NCBI GenBank assembly: GCA_025667525.1
Contig: CM046879.1
Location: 358,484,752 to 358,548,751 of the forward strand
Source: Glebionis coronaria
Lineage: Eukaryota; Streptophyta; Magnoliopsida; Asterales; Asteraceae
Direction: 5' to 3'
Length of the DNA: 64,000 bases
Made by a program: the position numbers and the translations under genes. Below are positions 46,718 through 58,596 of this stretch, one piece after another. The notes beneath the pieces are model-generated. The model was not told the DNA's origin, made no database searches, and saw only the letters and a list, made by a program, of their open reading frames with translations. How positions within the stretch are numbered: position 1 is the stretch's first letter; every line of letters begins with the position of its first letter.

Positions 46718-49231
46718 TGATGTAGGTAAAAATACACGTTTTAGGAAAAACGCGTATGTGGCAAGTATTAAGTCTTACGATTTAGGAAAACCGTAAAACC
46801 GATAAATTCAAGTTCGTTCTCGACGGAGGTGTGTATGATTGGTGGCAATAATATAAAATCAAGTTTGGATTAGTGTCGTTTTTGAGTTAAAAGAGAGAAA
46901 AATAAAAGACGAGTTACATTACGATTACACTACGACATAAAACGTAAAAACGATGACGTAAATTACGTAAAACGCGATGAAATTAAAAATTTAAGCTAAA
47001 AATTAATTAAAAATTAAAACTAAGTTTAAAATAATATAAATAAGAATAAATATTCAATAAATGATTTTTAAGACCTTTTATTAATTAAATATTCAATTTT
47101 AAATGCTAATTAAAGCCCTAAAATTAAATATAATTAACAAAAAGCCCAAAATATTATTTTATCAAACAATGATCTCACTTATATTATTTCAACACTAAAA
47201 AGTATTTTTTTTAAACTATTTTTCTATTTTTTAAATGCTAAAAACACTTTTTAAACTAAAATAATGATTAAAAATAATAAAATAATGCTAAAATTAAATT
47301 GACTTTTTGAAAAATCCTAAATTATATAACTAAACAGTAGAAAATAGAAAAAGTTGAAAAAAGTAATTTTTACCACTAAAAGACAAAACAATTTTGATTA
47401 AAAACATAATTTAACTTAAATTAATTCTAGAAAATAAATAAATAAAGTGAACAGTGAACTTTCTATTTTAAAAATCTTAAAATAATATTCTTAAACTAAG
47501 AAAAATTTTAAAACTAAAAAATATAACTTTTTTGAACTAAAGGACAAAAACAGTTTAATAAAAACTATTAAAATTTCAAATAAATTGTAAAAAATAATAA
47601 ATGAACAGTAAAGTAAAATTAAACTTTATGGAAAATCTTAAAATAAATAATAAAACATGGGAAAAATTAAAAATCTGGAAAAAGCTAAGTATTTAGCACT
47701 AAAAACAAAAATTGAAGAAAGCTGATAGTGACAAGCCCATGACTTTTGTCCTTTAGGTTGTTAGTGGGAAAAATAACTCTAGCAGTGGGAACCTTGTTCC
47801 CACTAAAGGACCTTAGAAACTACAAATGGTGATTTATCTGCTTTGTTTGTTGGTGTTGATGGTACACAAAGGCACCCCCACAACCAGTTGGGTTTTGGGG
47901 AGTCACAACAAGCATAAAAAACACAAGTTCAACACAGAAATCACACCAAACGGGCAAAATCAAGTCACTGTATAAACTATGCAGGTCTGGGCAACTATTG
48001 CTGGTTCATTTGGCACAAAAGTGAATTTAGACTAGACAAAACTTGGTCAAAATAATACCACATCACATTTAACTAACATAAAACCCTAAACTTCCACTTA
48101 CTCTAACAATTTCCAAATTTTCAGAATCAAAAACACAATATCCAAGTGGTTTTATTCTACTGATTTTCTATGACCTATTTTTAACCAAACTTTTAACATG
48201 CAATTTCTTTCCTATGTTATCATTCTTAAAACCAACCACTGATACAACCTAATACTAATATTGAGAGTTTGTTTAGATTGTTTATGCCAAAAATTTGTTT
48301 CACCCAAGCCTTGACACACCCAAACCCAAACACCCCTATAAAACAGATTAACAAAAAATTTCAAAGAAAGTTTTATCAAATCACAACCAAATAATCCTAG
48401 AACTATCTAAACCATTTAATAATCATCCAAGAACACAAAATAAACAGGAAAACAACAAGGTCAAGCAGTTACACCAAAAATCACATATAAACATAAACAC
48501 TTAAAATTCAAGGAAGGTTCAACCCAATACCAGCTGATGCCTTTTCCTTGATCCTTGTTAGCTTATGTAAATGTGTAGAGAATCCATGCTGATGGTATAC
48601 AACATACCAAAGGAGAACATATCTTCAAACTGAAAATAGAAAAGATGATGAAATATGGGGTGAGCTTATAGAGTGCTTGTGGACAGTAAGTGATATAAGA
48701 AAAAAAGGAGGTTTTGTAAAACTTTAATAACCAATTTGGAAACAAATCTTTCTTGCAAACACGTTTTTGGAATACTCTATGTAACCAACAGAAAGTTAAC
48801 AAGCCCTATAAGCTTTTTATACTTGAGTGTCAAATCAAGCATAAAAATAGCTTATACCACTTGGGTCCCAAAATTATTTAACAAAGATTCTTGAAAAAGT
48901 ATTTTTGGTAAACAAGAACTAAAGTTTGCATAAAAATAAAGTATAAAATTTAAACTAAATGGGATACAAAATGTTTGCAAAATCAATCAACCACTTTAAC
49001 TATTCAATATAAAGATTTTACAAAAAATTCTGGAACAAAGGACAATGCACATGTCGCATGCTCCTTTTATAGAGGCCTATGAAGATTTTAGAATTGCAAA
49101 CTACTGAAAACCCTAGCAAATGAAAATCCCAAATTGCCATTGAGTCTTGTTCTTGAAAATCAATCAACGTCCCATGTGATGGATTCTTGGAAGTGTGTTG
49201 ATGCTAGCTGTAAAAAATTGATCAGGGGCGT
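46718..49231 (-). repeat. Element H2 3' LTR, interrupted by element E
   Basis: It begins on the plus strand with TGATGTAGGTAAAAATACAC, an LTR end of the Athila type, and is related throughout to H1's LTR (28742-32329), including TTTAGGAAAA, the CGTTCTCGACGGAGGTGTG block and the hairpin at 47876-47900 (one mismatch). The match ends where E starts at 49232. H2's remaining part would lie right of E, outside or lost. ORFs in it are short and unsupported. Confidence 0.75.
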
Positions 49232-52200
49232 TGTAACACCTCATTTTGATAAATGGAATGTCACGCGTGATTATGGCGTGTCATCAAAGGATACAAGGAT
49301 AAATGTATAAAACATTACATGACCATAAAGGAAATACCGGAATCAAATATCGGTATCCCAAAAGTAGAACTCATCACACACAAACATAAGTACTGTAAAT
49401 GAAAGGACTAAACAATGTCCATGGAAATGAGTATCAAAGTATAAAGAAATGCATAAAATAAAGAAGGCTAGAAAGCTTCCAATCCATATGCACGTACGCT
49501 TAAAGTCTACGAGCGTCCCTGAGTACCTGCCGTTTTGGGAACATGAAAAGAAAAATGGCTGAGCATAACGCTCAGTGCACGAACATACAAATAAAACATG
49601 AATAATATAAGCATATAAGCATGGAGCATCGGAAAAGACTAAGTCCTGGATAACCTGGTTATATCTTAGTAAAACTGGTTTTATAGTTTGAAAAGCCTTA
49701 TGTTTATCTTGTAAAAACTGTTTAACATATTTACCATTAGCCAATATAGGTAATGAAATATCAACGTGCATGAATACTTAGAGGGGCGACCTTGTCATGC
49801 AAATTAGAGGGGCTGCCTCTAGTTTAATATACTGGTTTGGGTAGGAGGGATCAGCTCCTTTTGAAGGATGCAAGGGACACACCACATTCACCTGAATAAT
49901 CTGTTGAAAACATGTTAACTAAGATGAACCCATACGCCCCACCTGATAATAATAATAATATGGCCAAAAGCTGAAAGGGACGCCACGAGCTATCACTCTG
50001 CCGTGGTGAAGTCATAACACTGGTGCCTCCAGTGTTATGGTTATGGTACCTCCATAACTAGGTGAAACTGGTAATGCATGTATATGGCTTTAGGTATTCT
50101 AATTAAACATAAGCAATTCAAAAACATATAAAACATATGCTAGGGAAAAAAGTTGGCTGCATACGAGAAATACTAATAAGGAAGAATTTCCATAGTGAAA
50201 GGACGGAGAATCTGTACCTTGTGTCCAGTGAACGAAGAAGACGAGCGGAAGAGAGTCCTACTTTGGTATCACTAATGCTACATAAATACATACATGTATA
50301 AGTATCTGATTACTGAGTACGTAACTGGTTTTATATCATGTCTTAGCTTGTTTTATATGTTCATGTCATGTTTTACTTATTTAAGCTTTATACTGTTTTT
50401 ATCATGTATTCTGTCTATTTTGTTTAAGTATTTCTTGTATTACATGTATTATTATACTTGTTGTGTAATAATAAGTAACTTTTTAAAAATAGCAAGTTTC
50501 CAAAAATAGAAAGTTTCCAAAAATAGAAAGTTTCCAAAAATAGAAAGTTTCCAAAATAGAAAGTTTCCAAAATAGAATTTTTCCCAAAATAGATTTACTG
50601 CTTAAAATAGATAGGCTTCTAAAAATAGAAACTTTCCAGAAATAGATTAGCTGCCTTAATTAAATAAGTTTCTAAAAATAGAAAGTTTCCATAATTAGAT
50701 ATAAGCTGGATTATTAAGCTAATTATATAAGCTTATGTGTTTACTGATTAATATTCTAAGTCATGTAATTAAATAGTATAGTTTATTAATTATTTCATGT
50801 GAATTAAATACACTATAGGTTAAAGTATTTAATTAAATATAACATGGTTTAATTAAATAAAAGTAAAAATACTTAGGTTAAAACATGTATTATTATCTAT
50901 TAATAATATAACCTAAGTCATGTAAATTAATTAATTATAAGTCATGATTTTAATAATTAATTAATTATATAGTCTAAATAAGATGATAATTACTTAGGTT
51001 AAAATTCATGTATTAATAATAATATTAATAACCTAAGTCATGTATAAATTAAATTAATCATGTACATGTTTTATTTAATTTAATTTAATTCTTGTAAAAA
51101 TATAATTAATCTTGTAAAAACAACTCATGAACCGAACCCGTGTTTTAAACATGTCGTGAACCATATTTATGAACCCCGTGAACCGGACCCGTGAACCGGT
51201 CACAAACGCACCCTTGGTCAAAACCTAGCCGCCGGCTACCCAAAGGTTCCCACCGGCTAGCCGGTGGTTACCCTTGCTGCCGCGGCATGGGGGTTCCCCC
51301 TGCTTTCCTTAATTAGCCACCGGCTTAAGCCGGTGGTGGTTTTAGTTCTTAGCCGAGTCCCACCCGAGCCAAACATATCCCGACCGAGGTCGGGGTTCCT
51401 TTTCCTCCTGCTGCCGAGACACAAAACCACCACACCGAGACCTTGAGGTCTCGGTAGGTGCGACATATATCAAGCCGAGACCCCCTTGGGGCTTGGTTCT
51501 TGCGTTGGCCACAAACAAACACCCCTTAAATCCTTAATTAATTTTACCCCCGTGTTTAATTAACATGTATTACTTGTTTTATACATTCATGATTTCAATT
51601 GTGTTCTTGATTTAATAAAAAACATAAAAAGAAAAAGGGTTTAGGGTTATACCGATCACGTGAATCAAAGGAGGATGAACACACTAACAACCTTGTAAAA
51701 AATCAACACCAAAAATCAAACAAACACACCTTGTGTGTGTGCTTATACCCGGTGGCCAAAGAGAGGAAGAAAAAGAGATTTAGCGTTTTTGATTATTTTC
51801 TAATTCTTGAATTATGAAAATATTTTTTCCCTTTTTCTTGTTTAGTAAAAAAATCAATGGGCTTGGCCCTTTGTCTTGTCTTGTAGCCGCGGGTAAGGGG
51901 ATCCATAAGGGCTAACCCGAATGTTTTCCGTATCTAATATTTAGTGTGTTCTCGTGTTCGTGTTTTACTTGATTAAAATAGTTATCGCGTGTCTTATTAT
52001 ATTTATTCATGATCTTAATAAATATACATAAATACGTAATACTAAGCTCGTGATTATATACATTCATGATTTCATGTTCGTATGTTCGTGATTATAATTA
52101 TTATTGAAATAACTATCGTGTCTTAATACGCAATAACTATTTATCGTGATATAACACGTACGTAATACTTGTAATTCTTGTTCGTGAAACGTAAACATGC

Positions 52201-52275
52201 TATAAAAGAAAAGTTATAATCATGTACGTACGATCGTAAGGGTACTATTCATGGTAAAATCATGCGGGTTTTACA
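49232..52275 (-). repeat. Element E 3' LTR
   Basis: This 3044-base LTR reads TGTAACACC...GGGTTTTACA on the plus strand. 49559-49575 is the CTGAGC/GCTCAG stem-loop also seen in element C. 50485-50690 is a tandem array. 50700-51120 is AT-rich with TAATTAATTA and ACCTAAGTCATG repeats, and 51170-51500 is a conspicuously GC-rich block with two perfect palindromes. ORFs in the LTR (for example 49343-49771, 142 codons, mirrored at 57562-57963) are in equivalent places in both copies but show no domain. Confidence 0.92.
50485..50690. repeat. 16-17-base tandem repeat in element E LTR
   Basis: About five consecutive units of AAAGTTTCCAAAAATAG (17 bases, shrinking to 16 in the last ones) occupy 50493-50577, followed by scattered degenerate units to 50690. 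The matching part of the other LTR is missing from the window. Confidence 0.85.
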
Positions 52276-52295
52276 ACTCTTCCCCCTAAAAAGAA
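52276..52295 (-). other. Polypurine tract of element E
   Basis: On the minus strand TTTTTAGGGGGAAGAGT directly precedes the TGTAAAACCC start of the 3' LTR. It resembles the tract of element C. Confidence 0.8.
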
Positions 52296-52351
52296 TAATT
52301 TGTCCCCGAATTATAGATAAAGTAAACTGGAAAAGAAGAACATACCCGAAT

Positions 52352-53554
52352 TCAAAATATGAAATGAGGGTAAGAAGCCCGGATAGACTCCTCTGTTTCC
52401 CAAGTGGCTTCCCGCTCGGTATGATCCCTCCAAAGGATTTTGACGAATGGAATCGTCTTCCTTCTCATGACTCGTTCTTGTCTGTCAAGAACTCGTTCGG
52501 GTTCTTCTATGAAATTGAGATCTTCACGAATCTGTTCTAGTAGATGCTGAACCATGTGAAGGGGATGATACTTGTACCCTCTAAGTAAGGACACATGAAA
52601 AACATCGTGAACATGAGAAAGTTGCGGAGGTAACGCTAAACGGTAAGATACTTCACCGACTCGTTCAATGACATCAAACGGTCTGATAAATCGAGGACTG
52701 AGCTTCCCTTTTATTCCAAAACGTCTAACACCACGTGCCGGCGAAATCTTAAGGAAAACGTGATCTCCTACGTTAAAATGTAAGTCCCTACGATGCTTGT
52801 CTGCATAACTCTTCTGACGTGACCGTGCTTCTTGCAGTTTCTGCTTAGCTACTGCGACCTTCTCATTAGTCAGCTCTATCATTTCTGGTCCTTCAAGTGT
52901 TTGCTCACCAACCTGATCCCAGCAGATTGGGGCGCGACACTTTCTGCCATACAACATCTCGAAAGGAGCACACTTGATACTTGCGTGCCAACTGTTGTTG
53001 TATGCAAACTCCACCAAACAGATATAATCGTCCCAATCACCCGTCCATTCCAACGCACATGACCTCAACTTGTCTTCCAATGTCTGAATCGTTCGCTCCG
53101 ACTGCCCGTCTGTTTGTGGATGAAAAGTCGTGCTAAGCTTAAGTTGTGTACCCCAAGCTTTCTGCAGACTTCTCCAGAATCGCGAAGTGAAACGAGGATC
53201 TCTGTCTGAGACGATGTTGGATGGAGCACCGTGAAGTCTCATGAACTCCCTTCTATAAGTATCGGCGAGTTTACTGACCGAATCTTCCTTGCGAATCGGT
53301 AAGAAATGAGCTGATTTGGTAAGTCGATCAACGATAACCCAAATTGCATCGTGCTTCTTCTTTTTCGGTGGAAGACCAGTAACAAAATCCATCGTGATTT
53401 TGTCCCACTTCCACTCCGGAATATCTAACGGTTGAAGAAGACCGCCAGATCGCCGATGCTCGATCTTAACCTGCTGACAGGTAAGACATTTGGAGACGTG
53501 AGTAGCAACATCCTGTTTCATACCACTCCACCAAAAAGTACTGCTTGATGTCAT
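52352..53554 (-). pseudogene. Element E integrase with chromodomain
   Basis: The 400-codon open stretch encodes the last part of the zinc-binding domain (CLTC at residues 23-26; the paired His lie upstream of a frameshift). The catalytic core has D56, D117 and E153 with the standard 60- and 35-residue spacing (MDFVTGLP, SDRDPRF, GQSERT). A GPY-like segment follows, and a chromodomain at about residues 345-398 (RVLDRQERVMR...VKILWRD...ATWETEE). Integrase inserts the DNA copy; the chromodomain is thought to steer insertion to heterochromatin. The true coding sequence continues upstream. One extra T in a T run near 53540 breaks the frame. The ORF ends naturally at 52352. Confidence 0.93.
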
Positions 53555-55981
53555 GGTACATCTTGGTCGAACCAGGATGGATAGAGAATGGGGAGCTATG
53601 AGCCTCAGCTAACAATGCTTCCCGGAGTTCTTGGTCATCAGGAACACAAAGTCTCGTGCCGTGCCATAAGATACCATCTGCATCTACTCAAAATTCTGTC
53701 TGCTTCTCCGAATTCTGAATTATCGCCCAGATTTCTCCATCATCTTTCTGAGCTTCCTTTATCTTAGAGAGTAACTTGGGTTCCACTCTAAGATTAGCCC
53801 AGTAACCGTGTTGTCCACGTACCATGATCTCTATGTCTAGTCGCTCCAAGTCTCTTATGATTTCCTCCTTAATTTTAATGTCGTTTATCATTCCGTATTT
53901 TCTGCTAAGTGCATCTGCCACTACATTCGCCTTGCCGGGATGATACTGCAGATTAATGTCATAATCCTTCAATAGCTCTAACCACCTTCTCTATCTCATG
54001 TTCAATTCAAGCTGAGTGAAGATGTACTTCAAGCTCTTATGGTCTGTGGAAATGTCACATGATTCTCCATATAAGTAGTGCCTCCATATCTTCAATGCAA
54101 ACACGACTGCTGCAAGTTCCAAGTCATGCGTAGGGTAATTTTCCTCGTAAGGCTTAAGCTTCCATGAAGCGTACACGATCACTTTCCCATGTTGCATGAG
54201 AACACAGCCAAGTCCCTTCCCCGATGCATCACTGTAGATCTGAAATCCACTTGTACCCGATGCGAGAGTAAGAATCGGTGCAAATACTAACTTCTGCTTT
54301 AGGTCTTCAAAGCTCTTCTCTCGTTCTTCCATCCAGACGAATTTCTCCCCTTTCCGCATCAGTTTGGTCAATTGTAGTGCTAAGCAGGGAAAGTTCTCCA
54401 CGCACCTTCTGTAATAACAAACTATGCCTAAGAAACTACGGACTTCAGTCGTTGACGTCGGCCTTGTCCATTTGGTAATAGCCTCAACCTTTGCTGGATC
54501 CATCGTGATTCCTTCTGCTGACACAATGTGACCTAAGAACGCCACCTTGTCTAACAAGAACTCACACTTGGAGAATTTAGCATACAACTGCTTCTGGCGA
54601 TGAATCTGTAGTACTGTACGAAGATGGTCTTCGTGTTCCTCCTTGGACTTAGAGAAAATCAGGATGTCGTCAATGAAGACAATGACGAACTTGTCCAGAA
54701 ATTCATGGAAGATTCTGTTCATCAAATCCATGAACACTGCTGGAGCATTGGTAAGGCCAAATGGCATGACTACAAATTTATAGTGGCCATAGCGTGTACG
54801 GAAAGCAGTCTTGGAGATGTCCTGCTCCTTAACCCATAGCTGATGATAGCCTGACCTAAGATCAATCTTGGAGAAATGTTTGGCCCCTTGGAGTTGGTCA
54901 AACAAATCATCTATACGTGGTAGTGGATATCTATTCCTGATGGTAATCTTGTTGAGCTCGCGATTGTCTATGCTAAGACGCATACTACCGTCCTTCTTCT
55001 TAACGAAGACGACCGGTGCGCCCCATGGAGATACGCTCGGTCGAATAAAGCCTCGTTCCAAAATTTCTTGCAGTTGATCCTTTAGCTCCTTCAACTCTAT
55101 GTGAGCCATGCGATAAGGAGTCTTGGAAATCGGCTCAGATCCTGGGATGAGCTCGATATTAAATTCTACTTCACGTGCAGGTGGTATGCCCGGAAGTTCT
55201 TCTGGAAACACATCTAGAAATTCTGACACTATCGGCTGATTTTGAATTGATGGGGATTCAACATCCATGTCATGAACAGTAGCTAGATAACCCTCACAAC
55301 CATGTGAAAGTAATGCACGTGCTTGCAAGGTTGATATGATTTGTACAGACCTCTCGGGTACGAACCCGTTGTGAATGTACTCTGGCGCATTAACATCACC
55401 GAAGATGACTCGATATGAATGGCAGTCTATGGTAGCATGATGCTTGGATAGCCAATCCATGCCCAAAATCATGTCAAAATCATTCATATCCAGCGGAACT
55501 GCGTCAACAGGACGAACCTTGTCGTCAAACTCTAGGCGAAGGCTCTTGTACACATGGGTTATGCGTACAGAGTCTCTCAAAGGCGTGGAAATACTCAGTA
55601 TATTCTCTAGTGGCATAAGGAGTATCCTAACATTCTTGGCATAAGTAGTAGAAATGACCGAGTGAGTAGCACCCGTATCAAACAGAACACATGCAGCTTG
55701 ACCATACATATACATGATTCCAGTGATGGTACCTGTAGACTTGTTGGCCTGATCGCGAGATGTCGTGTAAAAGCGTCCACTAGTAGGAGGCAGCTTGGTA
55801 TCAGCATGTCCCGATGTACCCTCCATCTCGCCCTTGCGGAAATCCTTCATGCGATGGCCAGGAAGGCCACACTTGTAGCATGCCTCGCTGTCGCGGCGAC
55901 ATGGCCCTGGGTGCCTACGGTGGCAAGTAAAGCAAAGAGGATGAGTATATCCTCCAGCAGGTGTCCTGACTGGCTGAGAGC
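53555..55981 (-). pseudogene. Element E protease-RT-RNase H
   Basis: The long frame 56114-53991 (707 codons, the first ~45 probably intronic) contains CFTC-HPGPC and zinc knuckle CYKCGLPGH (residues 79-87) whose final Cys is Phe. Then come the protease active site DTGAT (146-150), reverse transcriptase with the fingers VKKKDGSMR (371-379), PFGLTNAP (451-458) and catalytic FIDDIL (480-485), and RNase H with SDAS (628-631), a catalytic Glu near 665 and TDHKSL (690-695). The DNR at 383-385 departs from the usual DYR. A TAG at 53988-53990 and a TGA at 53685-53687 interrupt it; both fit C-to-T changes. The stretch 53972-53688 continues in frame into the linker to integrase. Confidence 0.93.
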
Positions 55982-56054
55982 CTGATAAAAACATTATACA
56001 TGAGACATGATAATAGGTACAAAGGACAATGCGGATAATTGTAAGATTGAATAC
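55982..56054 (-). other. Intron-like segment 3 in element E gag (73 bases)
   Basis: On the minus strand it begins GTATTC at 56054 and ends TTTTTATCAG at 55982. The flanking codons join as ACT-G|GC, giving Thr-Gly-Ser in the Gag frame. It is 73 bases, not a multiple of three, and clearly more AT-rich than its flanks. If read through, the upstream frame is lost. Confidence 0.65.
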
Positions 56055-56119
56055 CAGTGATAGCTGGATGGTGAGGCTGTGAACCTCTTTGGTTCTGGTC
56101 CCTCTTGTTACCATGATTC

Positions 56120-56193
56120 CTGGTAGAACATTTGCTAATGTGTCAGAATTAAGAATTTTAACATGTAATCATAAGAAATGTAAGTATAAGGAC
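56120..56193 (-). other. Intron-like segment 2 in element E gag (74 bases)
   Basis: On the minus strand it begins GTCCTT after CAGCAG at 56193 and ends TTCTACCAG at 56120, with a CTGAC branch-point-like motif. Joining AG|G restores Arg and continues an Asn/Gln/Arg-rich Gag tail. The donor is a weak match beyond GT. Reading through meets a stop within nine codons. Confidence 0.62.
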
Positions 56194-56340
56194 CTGCTGC
56201 TGTTGGAGTGTCCAGCGTTGTTACGGTAATTATCATTACCGCCACGCCTATTGGTAGAAGAACGGTCGTGAGTTTGACCATTTCCCTTGGGCTGATTAGG
56301 CTGTTGCTGAGTAGCCGGCTGAGACCGGTCCCCCAGTCTT

Positions 56341-56428
56341 CTGCCTGGAAGATACATTTTAAAGAGATGAAATACTAACATATACTGAAACAATACAGAT
56401 TAGCCACCGTTTGAATATGAATGTTTAC
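56341..56428 (-). other. Intron-like segment 1 in element E gag (88 bases)
   Basis: On the minus strand it begins GTAAAC after AAGAG at 56428 and ends TCTTCCAGGCAG at 56341. The tandem acceptor offers 84- or 88-base versions; only the 88-base version (ending GCAG) keeps the downstream frame open. Without removal the TAA inside the donor (AGG-TAA) stops translation. Confidence 0.65.
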
Positions 56429-56997
56429 CTCTTATCGGGCCTCTCTGCTTCCCCGAACTCATCTCTTTCCTGCAGCATCTCCAACTTACGTGTTGCATCG
56501 GCCACTTGTACTTCCGTTTTGAACGTAGCACACACCAAGTTGTTTGCGACCGATGTACGAAGAGCCCACCTGAAGTGGTATGCTTGTTCTTCAGGAGTAC
56601 CTGCTGCTGCACCAAGGAAACCAGCCAAGCGAAGAAAGCGCTGCATGAACTCGTTGCTATTCTCCCCAGCTCTCTGTCGGATCCCATGGTACTCCCTCTT
56701 CATCTTGTCCTGCTCAGCCTTAGGAAAAACTATTCCATTACCCTATCCCTGAACTGAGCCCAAGCCAAGCCTGCCACCCAATCATCACCTCCCTCAGACT
56801 GCTTCAGTGCTATCCACCATGCTAACACATCACCTTCGAACCGGTAGCATGCCAACCTTGACTTGAAAACAGGGTCACAGCTGGTTGTTGGCAGGCTGAA
56901 CCTCAACCCTGATTTCGTTCCTCAGCTGAGGAAGCATAGCTTGCATTACAGCTTGGATTGCTGCATTGAGTTGTTCCTGCTCGCGTGTGAGAACCAT

Positions 56998-57433
56998 CTG
57001 ACAGCATAACCTAAAATACACGATTAAACTGATTAAAACATAAACTATATACATGAAAAAAAATTATACCAATAAATCATGAGAAAAATTTTATGTAGGA
57101 AAACTAGTACATGAATGCATGATGCAGTTTTATGAAAACTTTTGTATGCGCGAGAGTGAACACTTATGGTCAGTTCACTCAATACAAAAGACATGGCGAA
57201 GGGACGCCAATGGGGGTCGGTCTTAAATTTAAAAGTTTCGATAAAACACATGCGACTAAATAGGGCCAGTCCTGTACCAACCATTACTTAGTCATAAACC
57301 TACGACAATGACATATATATATGTATGCATGAAAATGATGAATGCATGAAAACCGAATGTCAGTTCTAGGAAGACCATAGTGACTACCCACTAATCACAG
57401 GTCGTGTTTTGAGAGCCTACATGTCGAAGCCTT
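56998..57433 (-). other. Element E 5' leader
   Basis: This untranslated stretch between primer site and gag is clearly related to the leader of element C (shared GTAGGCTCT, CGACCTGTGA-TAGTGGGTAGTCAC and TATTTAGTCGCATGTG blocks). A hairpin AGTGAAC/GTTCACT at 57155-57161/57173-57179 is the counterpart of C's hairpin array, in a single copy. Confidence 0.6.
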
Positions 57434-57446
57434 GGCTCAGATACCA
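57434..57446 (-). other. Primer-binding site of element E (tRNA-Met)
   Basis: On the minus strand it reads TGGTATCTGAGCC, one base from the standard TGGTATCAGAGCC, four bases from the LTR end at 57451. Confidence 0.88.
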
Positions 57447-57450
57447 TAAT

Positions 57451-58596
57451 TGTAACACCCCATTTTGATAAATGGAATGTCACGCGTGATTATGGCGTGT
57501 CATCAAAGCATACAAGGATAAATGTATAAAACATTACATGACCATAAAGGAAATACCGGAATCAAACATCGGTATCCCAAAAGTAGAACTCATCACACAC
57601 AAACATAAGTACTATAAATGAAAGGACTAAACAATGTCCATGGAAATGAGTATCAAAGTATAAAGAAATGCATAAAATAAAGAAGGCTAGAAAGCTTCCA
57701 ATACTTATGCACGTACGCTTAAAGTCTACGAGCGTCCCTGAGTACCTGCCGTTTTGGGAACATGAAAAGGAAAACGGCTGAGCATAACGCTCAGTGCACG
57801 GATATACAAGTAAATCATGAATAATATAAGCATATAAGCATGGAGCAGCGGAAAAGACTAAGTCCAGGATAACCTCGTTATATCTTAGTAAAACTGGTTT
57901 TACAGTTTGAAAAGCCTTATGTTTATCTTGTAAAAATTGTTTAACATATTCACCATTAACCAATATAGGTCATGAAATATCAACGTGCATGAATACTTGG
58001 AGGGGTGACCTCGTCATGCAAATTAGAGGGGCTGCCTCTAATTTAATATACTGGTTTGGGTAGGAGGGATCAACTCCTTGTGAAGGATGCAAGGCACACA
58101 CCACATTCACCTGAATAATCTGCTGAAAACATGTAAACTAGGATGCACCCATACGCCCAACCTGATAATAATAAAATGGCCAAAAGCTGAAAGGGACGCC
58201 ACGAGCTATCACTACGCCGTGGTGAAGTCATAACATTGGTGCCTCTAGTGTTATGGTTATGGTACCTCCATAACTAGGTGAAACTGGTCATGCATGTATA
58301 TGGCTTTAGGTATTCTAATTAAACATAAGAAATTCAAAAACATATAAAACATATACTGGGGAAAACAGTTGGTTGCATACGGAAAATCCTAATAAGGAAG
58401 AATGTCCATACTAAAAGGACGGAGAATTCGTACCTTATGTCTAATGAACGAAGAAGACGAACGGAAGAGAGTCCTACTTCGGTATCACTAATGCTACATA
58501 TATACATACGTGTATAAGTATCTGATTACTGAGTATGTAATTGGTTTTATATCATGTCTTAGCTTGTTTTATATGTTCATGTCATCTTTTACTTAT
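57451..58596 (-). repeat. Element E 5' LTR, truncated by element F junction
   Basis: It matches 49232-50381 closely (about four differences in the first 180 bases). The match stops at TTTTACTTAT (58587-58596). The remaining ~1.9 kb of LTR expected from the left copy, including the GC-rich U3 block, is not in the window. The CTGAGC/GCTCAG hairpin lies at 57778-57794. Confidence 0.9.

Larger units (their letters stand above)
55982..56997 (-). pseudogene. Element E gag, interrupted by three intron-like segments
   Basis: The start Met is at 56997 (MVLTREQEQLNAAIQAVMQA, a helical N-terminus). After a probable internal deletion and a frame change near 56890 comes the Ty3 Gag core FEGDVLAWWIALKQ (56850-56800), then a stop and frameshift near 56735. 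KREYHGIRQRAGENSNEFMQRFLRLAGFLG (56700-56610) and a basic Asn/Gln-rich tail to the zinc knuckle follow. Between 56428 and 55982 three AT-rich GT...AG segments separate four coding pieces; removing each one exactly keeps the Gag frame open. Gag forms the particle and binds genomic RNA. Confidence 0.8.
49232..58596 (-). mobile_element. Element E: near-coding Tekay (Del) chromovirus
   Basis: It runs on the minus strand: 5' LTR at 57451 (cut at 58596), primer site, leader, gag-protease-RT-RNase H-integrase-chromodomain, polypurine tract, 3' LTR 49232-52275. The chromodomain after integrase and the tRNA-Met primer identify the Tekay/Del clade. LTR copies differ by about 2-3% in the part I compared. 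The pol chain has only two nonsense codons and one single-base frameshift; gag is more damaged. GGCGT at 49227-49231 would be the left target duplication; the right one is not in view. Confidence 0.92.

Noticed and set aside
49343..49771. 142-codon minus-strand ORF with a copy at 57562-57963
   Set aside because: Both are in the LTRs of E, overlapping the conserved hairpin region; the shared frame follows from recent LTR duplication. Hydrophobic stretches are expected from AT-rich sequence.
54624..54839. Plus-strand ORFs across 52800-56000
   Set aside because: They are antisense shadows of E's well-supported minus-strand polyprotein.
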